DNA from: CBDFGS01 sp965247255 | Lineage (GTDB): Bacteria > Chloroflexota > Dehalococcoidia > Lucifugimonadales > CAUZJF01 | Length of the DNA stretch: 64,000 nucleotides | NCBI GenBank assembly: GCA_965247255.1 | Contig: CBDFGS010000013.1 | Span: forward strand, 806,001-870,000 | Reading direction: 5' to 3' | In this document: positions 52,252-61,107 of the stretch, in pieces | Numbering within the stretch: position 1 is the stretch's first letter | Layout of the letters: the number at the start of each line of letters is the position of its first letter | Position numbers and translations under genes: made by a program | Notes under the pieces: model-generated | What the model saw: the letters and a program-made list of their open reading frames with translations, nothing else | Database searches by the model: none | Told to the model about the DNA's origin: nothing

Positions 52252-53967
52252 CCCGAATCCACCGAAGGACACCGATGGACGGCGTGAGGAAAGCGGAAGG
52301 GGGGGTGAGGGAGCTACAGGGGAAATAGCCTGGGTTCCATTTGGGGTAGGGAGGTCGGCGGACGGTCTTCATCGCCGCACAGGGGCCCCTATGGCCGTCT
52401 GCGGGAGCTGCGATGCGGGGGATGGCGAGAGAATACGCAGCAGGGAACTCTCTCGGACCGGGCTGGCGCGAGTCTGCGGGGATCTTCGGTTGTCCGGTGG
52501 GTGGGTCGCCGACGGTGCCGTCAGGCCGGGAGTGGAATGGCTCGCAGCCGGGCCAAGGCGCGGCTGAACTTCTCAGCCCAAGGCCAGCGATCCGGAAGAT
52601 GCAGGGTCAACCGGCGTGCCGAGCGGGTGAGCCGTCCGGCTAGGGAGAAGAACCGCCGCCGGAGGGTCTTGGTGGTGGCTATCCGCTCTCCCAGACCGAT
52701 CCGCGCCGTCCAGCGGGCCAGGTTGTGGGCCATCGTCTGGACGGCCAGCCAGGCGCCGTTGGCGGCGAAGCGGCCCGAGGGGAGATGGTTCAGCCCGACG
52801 CCGTACTTGAGGTCGCGTATGGCATTCTCGATCTCGGCGTGGCGGCGATGGTCAGCCTCCAGTTCGAGCAACTCCCCGTCCCGGTCGGTGATGAAGCCGT
52901 GATAACTGTATTTGGCGAAGAGGGCCAGTTGGGAACCGGGCGTCGGCTTCACCCGCCGGACGATGAGCCGTACCGGCGCGGCGTCTGCCTCGGCCTGGAA
53001 GGGGGTGCAGGTGATCTCGGCCACATCGGCGGCACCGTCCATCCAGTAAGGAATCGGCGTCCAGGCATCTTCGGGTATCGCCTCGATGAGATTGTGCAGG
53101 CTTTTGTGCTGGCGGATGGTGATGGAGTAGCGGACATTGATCCGGCGGCAGACGGCGACCACGGCGTGGGTATAGAAGCCGCTGTCGGCACGCATGGTGA
53201 GCTGCCCGCTGGCCCCGCCGTAGCGAACCCGGCTCACCGTTTCACGCAGGAAGTGGGCGGCGCCGCGAGCGGTGTTGGCCCGGCCCTCGCGCAGCCGGGC
53301 CATCAGCACGTCGCCTGTGCCGGCGGCGACGGCCAACAGCGGGTGATAGCCCCGCTTGCCGGTATAGCCGTGGTGGCGTGCGCCCTCCTTGGCCAGTCCG
53401 TAGGTCTCGCAGATGGTGGAGTCCAGGTCAATGGTCAGGGGCCCGTCGCCGGGTCCCGCCCCGGCCTGCCAAGCCCGGGCCAGCAACTCGCGGCTCACCC
53501 GGTCGAGTTGACGGACGTGGCCCCACCGGAAGCTGCGCAGGAAGGTGCCCAGGGTGGATGGCGCCTTCACCGTGCCGCCCAGGGTGCTGGCCGTCCCCCC
53601 GGTGCGCAACACATCGGCGTCGTCAATGCAGTCGCCCCCAGCCAGCGCAGACGCCACCAGCGTCATCATCTTGTCGCTCGTGTTCGCCCGCCCCGGGGCA
53701 TCGCCCAGGTCGAGGCGCTGCCGGACGAGTTCGGGCAGGCCGAGGTGCCGCGCCAGGGTGGCCGGAAGGAGCAGCCCGGCATTGGCCACCAAGCGGCGGT
53801 CGTCGAAGGTGATTTGGATTCGGTCGGGGTGGTTGCGTGGCAGCATCTATTGGGTGCTCCTTTTCCAGGGTCTGTTTTTTGCTACAAAACCATTATCCCA
53901 GAAGCACAGGAGCACCTTCTTGCTGCTTCAGGACGCTAACCCGACGCCCTCCTTCGGTGGATTCGGG
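52252..53967 (-). mobile_element. IS1380-family insertion sequence, copy 3 (1716 bp)
   Basis: Same length and landmarks as copy 1, offset by 33989 bases, with 18-base terminal repeats CCCGAATCCACCGAAGGA and CTAAG target duplications at 52247-52251 and 53968-53972. The orientation equals that of copy 1, so the pair are direct repeats about 34 kb apart. Confidence 0.93.
52521..53846 (-). CDS. IS1380-family transposase (copy 3)
   Basis: 441 residues with a predicted sequence identical to copy 1. The acidic motifs LTIDLDSTICETYG, TMRADSGFY and HAEIENAIRDLKYG are intact. The same RBS-sequestering inverted repeat and extended -10 lie just upstream (53852-53916 by offset from copy 1). Confidence 0.93.
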   Translation of the reverse strand: MLPRNHPDRIQITFDDRRLVANAGLLLPATLARHLGLPELVRQRLDLGDAPGRANTSDKMMTLVASALAGGDCIDDADVLRTGGTASTLGGTVKAPSTLGTFLRSFRWGHVRQLDRVSRELLARAWQAGAGPGDGPLTIDLDSTICETYGLAKEGARHHGYTGKRGYHPLLAVAAGTGDVLMARLREGRANTARGAAHFLRETVSRVRYGGASGQLTMRADSGFYTHAVVAVCRRINVRYSITIRQHKSLHNLIEAIPEDAWTPIPYWMDGAADVAEITCTPFQAEADAAPVRLIVRRVKPTPGSQLALFAKYSYHGFITDRDGELLELEADHRRHAEIENAIRDLKYGVGLNHLPSGRFAANGAWLAVQTMAHNLARWTARIGLGERIATTKTLRRRFFSLAGRLTRSARRLTLHLPDRWPWAEKFSRALARLRAIPLPA

Positions 53968-53972
53968 CTAAG

Positions 53973-55355
53973 GCTTTTCGTTTCGCCCGCTGGGCCTTGC
54001 AGCAGACGTTCGGCGTTATACCCGAGGCACTCGTCGGTGTGGCGTTCGCCAGACCGGTCGCGAAAGAGTCGTACTGGCTAGCAGCCGAGAACCCGCTGGC
54101 GGACCATCCCTGGTCGACAAGACCCGACGCCAAGCTGCCGGAACAGGTGGACGTTGTCGTGATCGGGGCCGGCTTTACCGGGGCTGCCTGCGCGTACCAC
54201 TGGTCGAAGCATGGCAGGGGAACGATGGCCGTCCTCGAGATGGGCGAGGTCGCTTCTGGGGCCAGCGGTCGCAACGAGGGCCTGGTCGTGATGGGGAGGT
54301 TCTTCTCATATGTCAAAGAGACCGTATTCAACGACCTGAAACGCACTCGACGTGACCTGACACCTAGTCAGCGGGAAGGGATGGCCATAAAGTTCGCGAA
54401 CGCTTACGTCCGAGCATCGTACAAGAACGCCGACATGATCGAACAGACGGTCCGTGAGGAAGGCTACGACTGCGACTACCACCGAGAGGGATGGGTCCAG
54501 GGCAGGGACGCTGAATCTCAGGTCTACCTGAACGAATCGGTGCAGGCCGGCGAGGACGCCGGCTTCGATGACTGGACGAAGATCCCTCCAAAACAGGTCC
54601 TGGAGATCACCGGCATGAAGGGCGAACATCCCGCCGGCTTCTCCAAGCGCGCAGCCTCGTGGCACCCGGCCAAGTGGGTGTGGTCCTTGCTGTCGACGGC
54701 GCTCCAGTCAGACGCTATCGGCCTGTTCACGCACACACGCGTGACCAGCGTTGAAGACAAAGGGGAGACGTATGCCGTTCACACAAACCGCGGGACCATC
54801 GAGGGCAGGTACGTCATCAACGCCACGGAATCTTACACGCCGCTATTGCACCCCCAGTTCGAGGGCAAGCTCTTCCCCGTTCAGACCCAGGCGGCGTTCG
54901 CGGAGGGCGGGCCGAACTCGATGAAGGCTCAGGTCGGGATGGGCTCGAGAAACGGCTGGTTCAGAAAGAGGCCCGACGGCGTGATCTTTGGGTCTGATGC
55001 TACCCGAGTCGCCGGCAGGCTGGCAGGGAGCATCCGGCCGTCACGCTTCATCACCAACTTCATAGTCTCCGAGATACAGCGGCACTTCGAGCACAGCCGA
55101 ATGTTGATCACGCGCGAGTGGAGCTGTACCGCAGGCTTCACGGACGACGAGTACCCGATCATAGGCCTCATGGACGGCAAGAGGCAGTACATCATCTCGG
55201 GGATGTGCGGCTCCGGTTCTGCCGTGCACTTCAACGGGTCCCATCACGTGGTCCAGAAGATACTCGGGCTGGAAGGGCCGGGCGACTATCCGGACGAGCT
55301 TTTCTCGCCGGTGCGCGTCCTGGACCCCTTGAACCACAAATGGCCCGTAGCCTAG
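53973..55355 (+). CDS. FAD-dependent oxidoreductase (DAO family), 3' part after IS copy 3
   Basis: 461 codons remain after the insertion, and they contain the whole flavin domain: VVVIGAGFTGAACAYHWSKH near the start, EVASGASGRNEGLVVMGRFF, and a C-terminal AGFTDDEYPIIGLMDGKRQYI then GMCGSGSAVHF. A TTG at 53997 could initiate a shortened but catalytically complete protein. The fold is that of glycine/sarcosine-oxidase-like enzymes; substrate unknown. It is the second such oxidoreductase in the window (compare 44937-46106). Confidence 0.85.
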   Translation, partial: AFRFARWALQQTFGVIPEALVGVAFARPVAKESYWLAAENPLADHPWSTRPDAKLPEQVDVVVIGAGFTGAACAYHWSKHGRGTMAVLEMGEVASGASGRNEGLVVMGRFFSYVKETVFNDLKRTRRDLTPSQREGMAIKFANAYVRASYKNADMIEQTVREEGYDCDYHREGWVQGRDAESQVYLNESVQAGEDAGFDDWTKIPPKQVLEITGMKGEHPAGFSKRAASWHPAKWVWSLLSTALQSDAIGLFTHTRVTSVEDKGETYAVHTNRGTIEGRYVINATESYTPLLHPQFEGKLFPVQTQAAFAEGGPNSMKAQVGMGSRNGWFRKRPDGVIFGSDATRVAGRLAGSIRPSRFITNFIVSEIQRHFEHSRMLITREWSCTAGFTDDEYPIIGLMDGKRQYIISGMCGSGSAVHFNGSHHVVQKILGLEGPGDYPDELFSPVRVLDPLNHKWPVA

Positions 55356-55523
55356 CTGTTTGATCCCGGCCCGTGCTAACAACCACGCGACCACGCCGAC
55401 AAAAGCTACGATGGCCTACGTCGGGCCCTTGGCCCAGTCTTTCCGGGCGCTCCTGACGATCCTACCTAGCTTCCGCTGCTTCTCCGCATTCGGCCGGTCG
55501 CGCCCGGCGTGGAAAAGCCAAGG

Positions 55524-57335
55524 TCAGACCGGGGGTAGCCTGACCTCGAAAACCGTCTTTCCTGGTTGAGATCGACATCCGATCTCTCCACCGCAGCGCG
55601 TTGTAACGATTCGACGTGCCACGTCGAGGCCAAGACCTGCCCCTTCCCCGACGTCCTTGGTCGTGAAAAAGGGATCGAAAACCTTGTTTTGGATGTCCGG
55701 CGGAATCCCGGTGCCGTCGTCCTCAATCTCTACGATGATATGGCCGCCATCCTCGCGGGTTCGAATCGTGATCCTGCCGCGCTCGCCGATCGCGTCGAGA
55801 GCGTTGTCCAGAACGTTCATCCAAACCTGGTTGAGCTCGCTGGCCGGGACGTGAATCGATGGAAGGTCATGGCCGTATTCTCGAACGACTTCGATTGCAT
55901 CGGTGAGCCTGCTCGCAAGCATCGTGACAGTGTCTTCGATGCCCCGATGCACGTCGATAGTTTGCACCTGGTCCTGGTCCATATATGAGAAAGATTTGGC
56001 CGCATCTACTAGCCGCGAGATACTATGGGAGCTGTGAACCACCGCTCTCGCGAGGTCTTGAGTCCCGAATGACCTGCAGAGCCAACCGATGGCGTCTCCC
56101 AACGCATCGCGAGGCATCGTCGCTGCGATCCTTTCCAAGTCCTCGAGCCCTACGCCTGCTGTCACCAACGTAGGCGCCAATTCCCATCCCTCGTCTACTT
56201 CATGTGACTCAAGCCAGTCGATAAGCTCCTCTTCCCGATCACTGGCTTCCAGCGACGAGAGTTCTTTCGGTTCGTCGGACCGACGCTGGAGCAGGCGGTC
56301 CCACTCGGTTAGCGAGCCCCAAAGTTCCTGATCGATCCCTGCGCGGGCGAGATCGCTTGTGGCGTCCTGCAACTCTCGTAGCGCGTCGAGCAGCTGGCTC
56401 GAGGCCCTCCCAGCGGCCGCGGCCGGGTTGTTCAGTTCGTGTGCAAGCCCCGCGGCAAGCTTTCCCAGCGCCGCCATCTTCTCTGTCTGGCGAAGCTCCT
56501 CCTCTACCTCGAGTCGTTTGGTAATGTCGACAAATGTAACCACACAGCCAACCAGTTCGTCGTCGCGTTCGACCGGGTACGACCAGTACTCTGCTGGAAA
56601 GCCGGTTCCATCCGAGCGCCACATCACTTCGTCGTCAACGTGAGTGCCCTGATGTTCCCAGAACGCTCGGTAGATACGGCACTCCTTCACAGGGTAGGGT
56701 TCACCGCTAACACGCGTGTGGTGGACGAGAGCGTGCATGTTCGTGCCTAGAAGATTCGCATCGCTTTCGTAGCCCAGGATCTGAACACAAGAGGGGTTCG
56801 CGAACGTGCAGTTGCCGTCCAAATCAACCCCGTAAATGCCTTCGCCGGTCGATTCGAGAAGAGACCGGACCATGGCCTCCTTCTCCTGAAGCTCGGCCTG
56901 AATCCGGACCCGCTCGCTAATGTCGGTAAAGGTAACGACGCATCCGATCAGCTCGCCCTCGCGCTCTACGGGGTGCGACCTGTATTCAGTCGGGAAGCCG
57001 GTCCCGTCCTCCCGCCACATGAACTCGTCGTCTACGTGGGTTCCTTCGTGGTCCCAGAACGCGCGGTAGATACGGCAATCCTGCACGGGGTAAGGATCGC
57101 CGCTGGGGCGGGTATGGTGAACCAGCCGGTGCATGTTCTGCCCAAGGAGCTCCGCGTCACTCGAATAGCCCAGTAGCTTAACGCACGCAGGGTTGGCGAA
57201 GATGCAGTTGCCATCAAGATCGGCGCCGTAGATGCCATCGCCGGCTGAGTTCAGCAGGAGCTTGACGAGCGCTCCATTGTCGCCGAGCTCTTCGGCGAGC
57301 GCCGTGCTACCTTGGCGCTCTTTGGGGGTTCCCAT
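55524..57335 (-). CDS. Double-PAS sensor histidine kinase
   Basis: 603 residues, no membrane helix, so probably cytoplasmic. Two tandem PAS domains (about 20-145 and 150-275) are near duplicates: LNSAGDGIYGADLDGNCIFA versus LESTGEGIYGVDLDGNCTFA, and TGFPTEYRSHPVEREGELIG versus TGFPAEYWSYPVERDDELVG. The phosphoacceptor His is in LAAGLAHELNNPAAAAGRAS near residue 295. The ATPase domain has NVLDNALDAIGERG, DDGTGIPPDIQNKVFDPFF and GAGLGLDVARRIV. No response regulator gene is adjacent, so its partner is elsewhere. Confidence 0.93.
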   Translation of the reverse strand: MGTPKERQGSTALAEELGDNGALVKLLLNSAGDGIYGADLDGNCIFANPACVKLLGYSSDAELLGQNMHRLVHHTRPSGDPYPVQDCRIYRAFWDHEGTHVDDEFMWREDGTGFPTEYRSHPVEREGELIGCVVTFTDISERVRIQAELQEKEAMVRSLLESTGEGIYGVDLDGNCTFANPSCVQILGYESDANLLGTNMHALVHHTRVSGEPYPVKECRIYRAFWEHQGTHVDDEVMWRSDGTGFPAEYWSYPVERDDELVGCVVTFVDITKRLEVEEELRQTEKMAALGKLAAGLAHELNNPAAAAGRASSQLLDALRELQDATSDLARAGIDQELWGSLTEWDRLLQRRSDEPKELSSLEASDREEELIDWLESHEVDEGWELAPTLVTAGVGLEDLERIAATMPRDALGDAIGWLCRSFGTQDLARAVVHSSHSISRLVDAAKSFSYMDQDQVQTIDVHRGIEDTVTMLASRLTDAIEVVREYGHDLPSIHVPASELNQVWMNVLDNALDAIGERGRITIRTREDGGHIIVEIEDDGTGIPPDIQNKVFDPFFTTKDVGEGAGLGLDVARRIVTTRCGGEIGCRSQPGKTVFEVRLPPV

Positions 57336-57491
57336 GGCTTCGCTCCAGTGGGGTCGGACCTACCTGGGACCCGTGGTCTGCTGCACGACCAGGGCCACTA
57401 CAATTACATCGGCCGGGCAGGACATAGGACGCCGCGACGCGATCTGGGGCCGCGACAGGGCGTTCTGAAGCTAGCTCTTCGGAGAGACCGC

Positions 57492-58145
57492 CTAGCTCAG
57501 AGCGTCCACAGCCTCGTCGCTGGTGACCACAGCGTTAGCCAGGTATCCAAAGTTGATGAGGGCGGCTTGGTAGCCGTCCCCAAGATCGGGGTGGCGCGCG
57601 CCGGCCGTGGCGTCCTTAACGACGGTAACGTCGAATCCTTGCTCGAGAAGCTCACGCATGTGCGCCTCGACGCAGAGGTTGGCGGACATTCCGGCCAGGA
57701 TCACCTTGCTGACGCCGCGCTTGCGGAGTTGCAAAACGAGGTCGTTGTTCTCCGGGCCGTATACCTTGTGGGGGCTGGCGACTACCGTTTCGCCGTCATC
57801 GATGAGGGGCTTGTACCGCTCAAGCCAGTCGGCGCCGGAGCCCCTGAAGTTGTCGAGGCTGAGGGCGCCCGCGCGGTCGAACATGTTGATCTCGTGCATC
57901 ATGTTCTCGACGGTCCCGCCGAATTGCCACCCGTGGTCAGTCGGATAGTAGTAGTGCGGCGAAACGAATACTTGGACCCCGCCGGCCTTGGCGGCCTCCA
58001 TCAGCCGCCCTATATTCTCGATCGTGTTGTTCTCTTTGACGCTGTCCCCCACCAGTTCCCAGGTGACGCCTTGCTCGCTGAGGAAGTCATTCTGCGGGTC
58101 CGTGATCACTATCGCGGTAGCGCTCTTGTCGATGTCCATAGTCAC
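57492..58145 (-). CDS. Isochorismatase-family cysteine hydrolase
   Basis: 217 residues with AAGGAG before the start. The triad residues are visible: Asp in ATAIVITDPQNDFLSE, Lys in VVASPHKVYGPENND and Cys in VILAGMSANLCVEAHMRELL. Members hydrolyse nicotinamide, carbamoyl or isochorismate-like substrates; the VKENNTIENIGRLMEAAK and PHYYYPTDHGWQFGG segments indicate a branch often annotated simply as cysteine hydrolase. Substrate not decided. Confidence 0.9.
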   Translation of the reverse strand: MTMDIDKSATAIVITDPQNDFLSEQGVTWELVGDSVKENNTIENIGRLMEAAKAGGVQVFVSPHYYYPTDHGWQFGGTVENMMHEINMFDRAGALSLDNFRGSGADWLERYKPLIDDGETVVASPHKVYGPENNDLVLQLRKRGVSKVILAGMSANLCVEAHMRELLEQGFDVTVVKDATAGARHPDLGDGYQAALINFGYLANAVVTSDEAVDALS

Positions 58146-58571
58146 TCCTTGGCTGTGAGTTGTCGGCCGGTCGCGCTATTATTCCTTGGAATCCAACTTG
58201 GCTGTGCTGATGCCGCGCCGCAGTTTCGCTAGCGTATTGTACCTTAGGGCGCCGCAGACAGTATGCCTTCTCAACATGATGCACGCTTTGTCTGAAGGAG
58301 CGTGCCGTCACTACCAAGTCCTCTGGGATTCAAAGGTGGTGGGTCGAACTGCAATACGATCCGTCGGTGCTGCTGGCCCTGTCTTAGAGCAGGGTCGAAC
58401 TTCACCGTGAACACGAACTGTCCGTATCACCACGAGAAGACGGGGCCGCTCAACTCAAGATGCAACGGCCCCGCGAGAGGTAGCCCGTACCCTATCTTTC
58501 GGAATATGAGCGGGTTCGCCTGTTGGATCAAAGAGGCCACCATCCCGTACGAAGGCCTCTTCTCGGTTTCC
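58146..58571. other. Intergenic region without recognisable gene
   Basis: About 425 bases between the isochorismatase start and the tRNA-Pro remnant. No convincing coding, RNA or repeat structure is visible. Short plus-strand frames here contain GLEPATS-like sequence, which is the translated antisense of tRNA and not a protein. Confidence 0.4.
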
Positions 58572-58616
58572 TGGTCGCGGTGACTGGACTCGAACCAGCG
58601 ACCTCGTCTTCCCAAA
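58572..58616 (-). tRNA. 3' half of a tRNA-Pro(UGG), probable integration-site remnant
   Basis: The minus strand from 58616 to 58572 reads an anticodon loop TTTGGGA (anticodon TGG), a 3' anticodon stem AGACG, a variable loop, the T arm GCTGG-TTCGAGT-CCAGT, the acceptor strand CACCGCG, discriminator A and encoded CCA. The 5' half (which should begin CGCGGTG, the C1-G72 pair of bacterial tRNA-Pro) is absent upstream. Sequence homology starts in the anticodon loop, the usual crossover site of tRNA-targeting integrases, so this looks like an attachment-site copy rather than a functional tRNA. Confidence 0.7.
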
Positions 58617-59050
58617 CGCCTCGGATTTTATCCCGACTAAGTCAATGTCGAACGCCCGGGCAGCAACATACTCGCCAACATGGCCCACCAAGGCTGGGCG
58701 CCAACAATCGAGCGGTCTCCTCGTCGATGTCGTTCTTGGAGCGCATCAATTGCGCTAGAAGTTTCAATGCAAAATCCCCGGAACATGGGGCGCACCCAGT
58801 GGATGGGTCAACCAGTGGGATAGGTGATTAAACGTGCCTCCCATCGTCATCTTTGTGCGGTTCGTCGCCACGGCCGATCTGGGGGTATTTGAACTACGCA
58901 GGCGTGACCGCCAATGGGAGCGTCCAGAGGGACTCCAGCTTGTCTGCCCTCTTCTGAAGGTCGTTGGATCCGAGGTCGGCAGGCTCGATCGGCCGCGAGA
59001 GGCGGATTACACGCGTGTTGAAAGTGGGGAAGGTGGAATGCGCGATCACT
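58617..59050. other. Region next to the tRNA remnant, possible decayed gene
   Basis: On the minus strand, reading towards the tRNA fragment, two different frames carry protein-like sequence: RSKNDIDEETARLLAPSL and then GHVGEYVAARAFDIDLVGIK, which looks like one gene broken by a frameshift and cut off at the tRNA fragment. Similarity to small nuclease-like or restriction-like proteins is only an impression. Nothing else is recognisable up to the ychF stop. Confidence 0.3.
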
Positions 59051-60127
59051 CTAGCTGTTGAACAGCACGGCCACGATGTCGCCGTCCTGCACCTCGTATT
59101 CGCGACTCTCGACGCGCTGCCGCCCTGCCTTGGCCACAGCGGCATCGCTGCCCAGCTCGATTAGATCGGCATAGCTGACGACCTCCATGCGGATGAAGCC
59201 TTTCTCCATGTCTGTATGGATCTTCCCGGCAGCCACCGGGGCTTTGTCTCCGTCTCGGCATGTCCAGGCACGCACTTCGTCTTCCCCGGTCGTGAAAAAG
59301 TTGACCACTCCTAGCATCCGGTACGCGGCACGAAGGAGCCGGTCCCGCGAGGGTTCCTCTAGCCCTAGCTCCTGCAGAAACTCAGGTTGTTCGCTCGGTT
59401 CGAGCTGGCTGATCTCCGCTTCGTCTCTGCCATAGACCGTAATCATTTCCGCGCTTTCGGCATCAGCGAACTGCCGCAGGGCCGTTACATGGCGGTTAGA
59501 CGCGTCCTCTGTTGACCTGATGTTGGCGATATACATCACCGGTTTTAGCGAGAAGAGGTTACATTCGCGGATACTGGCCATCTCATGGACATTTAGGACT
59601 TGCTTGCGCACCGGAATGCCCTGTCCTATATCGGCGTGTACCTTCTCGCAATCGGCAAACTCTTGGATGGCTTCCCTATCTCTCCCGCGCACCCTCTTTC
59701 GCAAGCGGTCCATCTTATTCCCGAGGGTAACGATATCTGCAACCATCAGCTCCAGGTCAAGGGTCTCGATGTCCCGAACCGGGTCCGTCGTCTCATCGTC
59801 AAGGGAATCGCTTCCATATTCGAAGCAGCGTGCTACGTGCACCACCGCCTCAACGTCCTTGATGTGCCCGAGCAGCCGTGAGCCACGCCCTCTTCCCCGA
59901 GGGCCAACCTCAATGCCTGGAATATCAACTATCTCCAGAGTTGCCTGAACCTCCTTGCGTGGGTGGTACATCTCTATCAGCCTATCGAGACGCTGGTCAG
60001 GCAACTTGACGACCGCTCGGTTCAGCTCGGAGCCATCGTAGCTTGAGATACTGGCAGCGGTGATGGCGTTGAAGATGACCGTCTTCCCGCAGGACGGCAA
60101 ACCTACCAGGCCACAACTTAAACTCAT
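59051..60127 (-). CDS. ychF: YchF/Ola1-type GTP/ATP-binding protein
   Basis: 358 residues from the ATG at 60127. P-loop GLPSCGKTVIFNAIT, G2/G3 region VDIPGIEVGPRGRGRGSRLL, the family segment EAVVHVARCFEYGSDSL and a C-terminal TGS-like domain (NFFTTGEDEVRAWTCRDGDK, VVSYADLIELGSDAAVAKAG). YchF proteins prefer ATP over GTP and associate with ribosomes and stress responses. Single gene, next to a divergent SEC-C protein. Confidence 0.94.
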   Translation of the reverse strand: MSLSCGLVGLPSCGKTVIFNAITAASISSYDGSELNRAVVKLPDQRLDRLIEMYHPRKEVQATLEIVDIPGIEVGPRGRGRGSRLLGHIKDVEAVVHVARCFEYGSDSLDDETTDPVRDIETLDLELMVADIVTLGNKMDRLRKRVRGRDREAIQEFADCEKVHADIGQGIPVRKQVLNVHEMASIRECNLFSLKPVMYIANIRSTEDASNRHVTALRQFADAESAEMITVYGRDEAEISQLEPSEQPEFLQELGLEEPSRDRLLRAAYRMLGVVNFFTTGEDEVRAWTCRDGDKAPVAAGKIHTDMEKGFIRMEVVSYADLIELGSDAAVAKAGRQRVESREYEVQDGDIVAVLFNS

Positions 60128-60166
60128 ACTGTATCCTTCTGGACCCTGGTACAACCATCGGACTCG

Positions 60167-60361
60167 GTGACACTCTCGACGACGGCGAAGGGTTGGTTAT
60201 ACTTGGGAAGAGCGAATTGGTACGCTGAGCACCCTCCGGCTTGTACCTGTACCAGCTGCGAAGAAAAACGGACCATCCACCAACGACACGGCAAAATCGG
60301 CCGGAACGAAAGGTGTCCCTGTGGGAGCGGCGAGAGGTACAAGAAATGCCACGGGCAATGA
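60167..60361 (+). CDS. Small SEC-C motif protein
   Basis: 64 residues from a GTG; the start is uncertain, as no ribosome-binding site is evident. The C-terminal RNERCPCGSGERYKKCHGQ is a perfect SEC-C metal-binding motif like that at the end of SecA. An upstream ACTCTSCEE adds another Cys cluster. Such small proteins are thought to bind zinc and interact with SecB or ribosome-linked factors; function here unknown. Confidence 0.75.
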   Translation: MTLSTTAKGWLYLGRANWYAEHPPACTCTSCEEKRTIHQRHGKIGRNERCPCGSGERYKKCHGQ

Positions 60362-60477
60362 ACAGACGACCACCGATATGCCTGAGTGGGCCACTGGCCG
60401 ATTCGTGACACTCTCAGATCCCGACGTTATAGCATAGGTGTTTTCCTCTCATCGCATCAAGCAGTCAGCATAGCCAT

Positions 60478-61069
60478 ATGAGCATCGACCCCGTTGCGAC
60501 CTACGTAGCGTTACTTCGTAGTGTCAACGTGGGCGGCAAGAACAAGCTGCTCGTGCAGGACGTCACCGCGATGTTCACGCTCGCTGGGTGTGAAGCCGCA
60601 GAGACCTACATCCAGGGTGGCAACGTCGTCTTCAAGGCCGGGGCCGCTCTGGCATCACGTATCCCAACTCTGATCGCGAGCGAGATCGAGGAGCGCTTCA
60701 GCTATCGAGTGCCGGTGGTGGTGCGAACGGCGCAGGAGCTGAGAGACGTCGCCAGAGGACAACCCCTTCCTGGGAATACGGCTTCGACGCGGGGAGGTTG
60801 CACGTCGCGTTCCTCGCCGATGTCCCTGAGGGCGATGGAGCCTCGCAACTGGACCCTGACCGCTCGCCCCCGGATGCGTTGGATTGCGCGGCCGCGAGAT
60901 CTTGCTGTACTGCCCTAACGGACTGGCGGGAACCAGACTCACCCACCGCTACTTCGATTCGAAGCTGGCGACCACCGGCACCGTGCGGAATTGGGAGACG
61001 GTATTTACAATATCTCCGCACCATCCGAAGTTAGGAAGTGGCGGCCCTAGCGTACGGCGAATCGCGTAA
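60478..61069 (+). pseudogene. DUF1697 gene broken by at least two frameshifts
   Basis: The first ~98 codons are intact DUF1697 (TYVALLRSVNVGGKNKLLVQ, AETYIQGGNVVFKAG). The homologous sequence then moves to another frame (EYGFDAGRLHVAFLADVPEG, ending DPDRSPPDAL) and again to a third (RGREILLYCPNGLAG, YFDSKLATTGTVRNWETVF). The frame breaks are near 60765-60785 and 60870-60885. All parts are in order on the plus strand, so this is a degraded gene or a stretch with sequencing indels. Function of the family is unknown. Confidence 0.85.
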
Positions 61070-61107
61070 ATTGTTCGTATCGACCTGGTTCGATGGAATA
61101 AGTGACT

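Noticed and set aside
58523..58831. Plus-strand frame containing VTGLEPATSS
   Set aside because: This is the well-known artefact of translating the antisense strand of a tRNA T arm; the tRNA-Pro remnant explains it.
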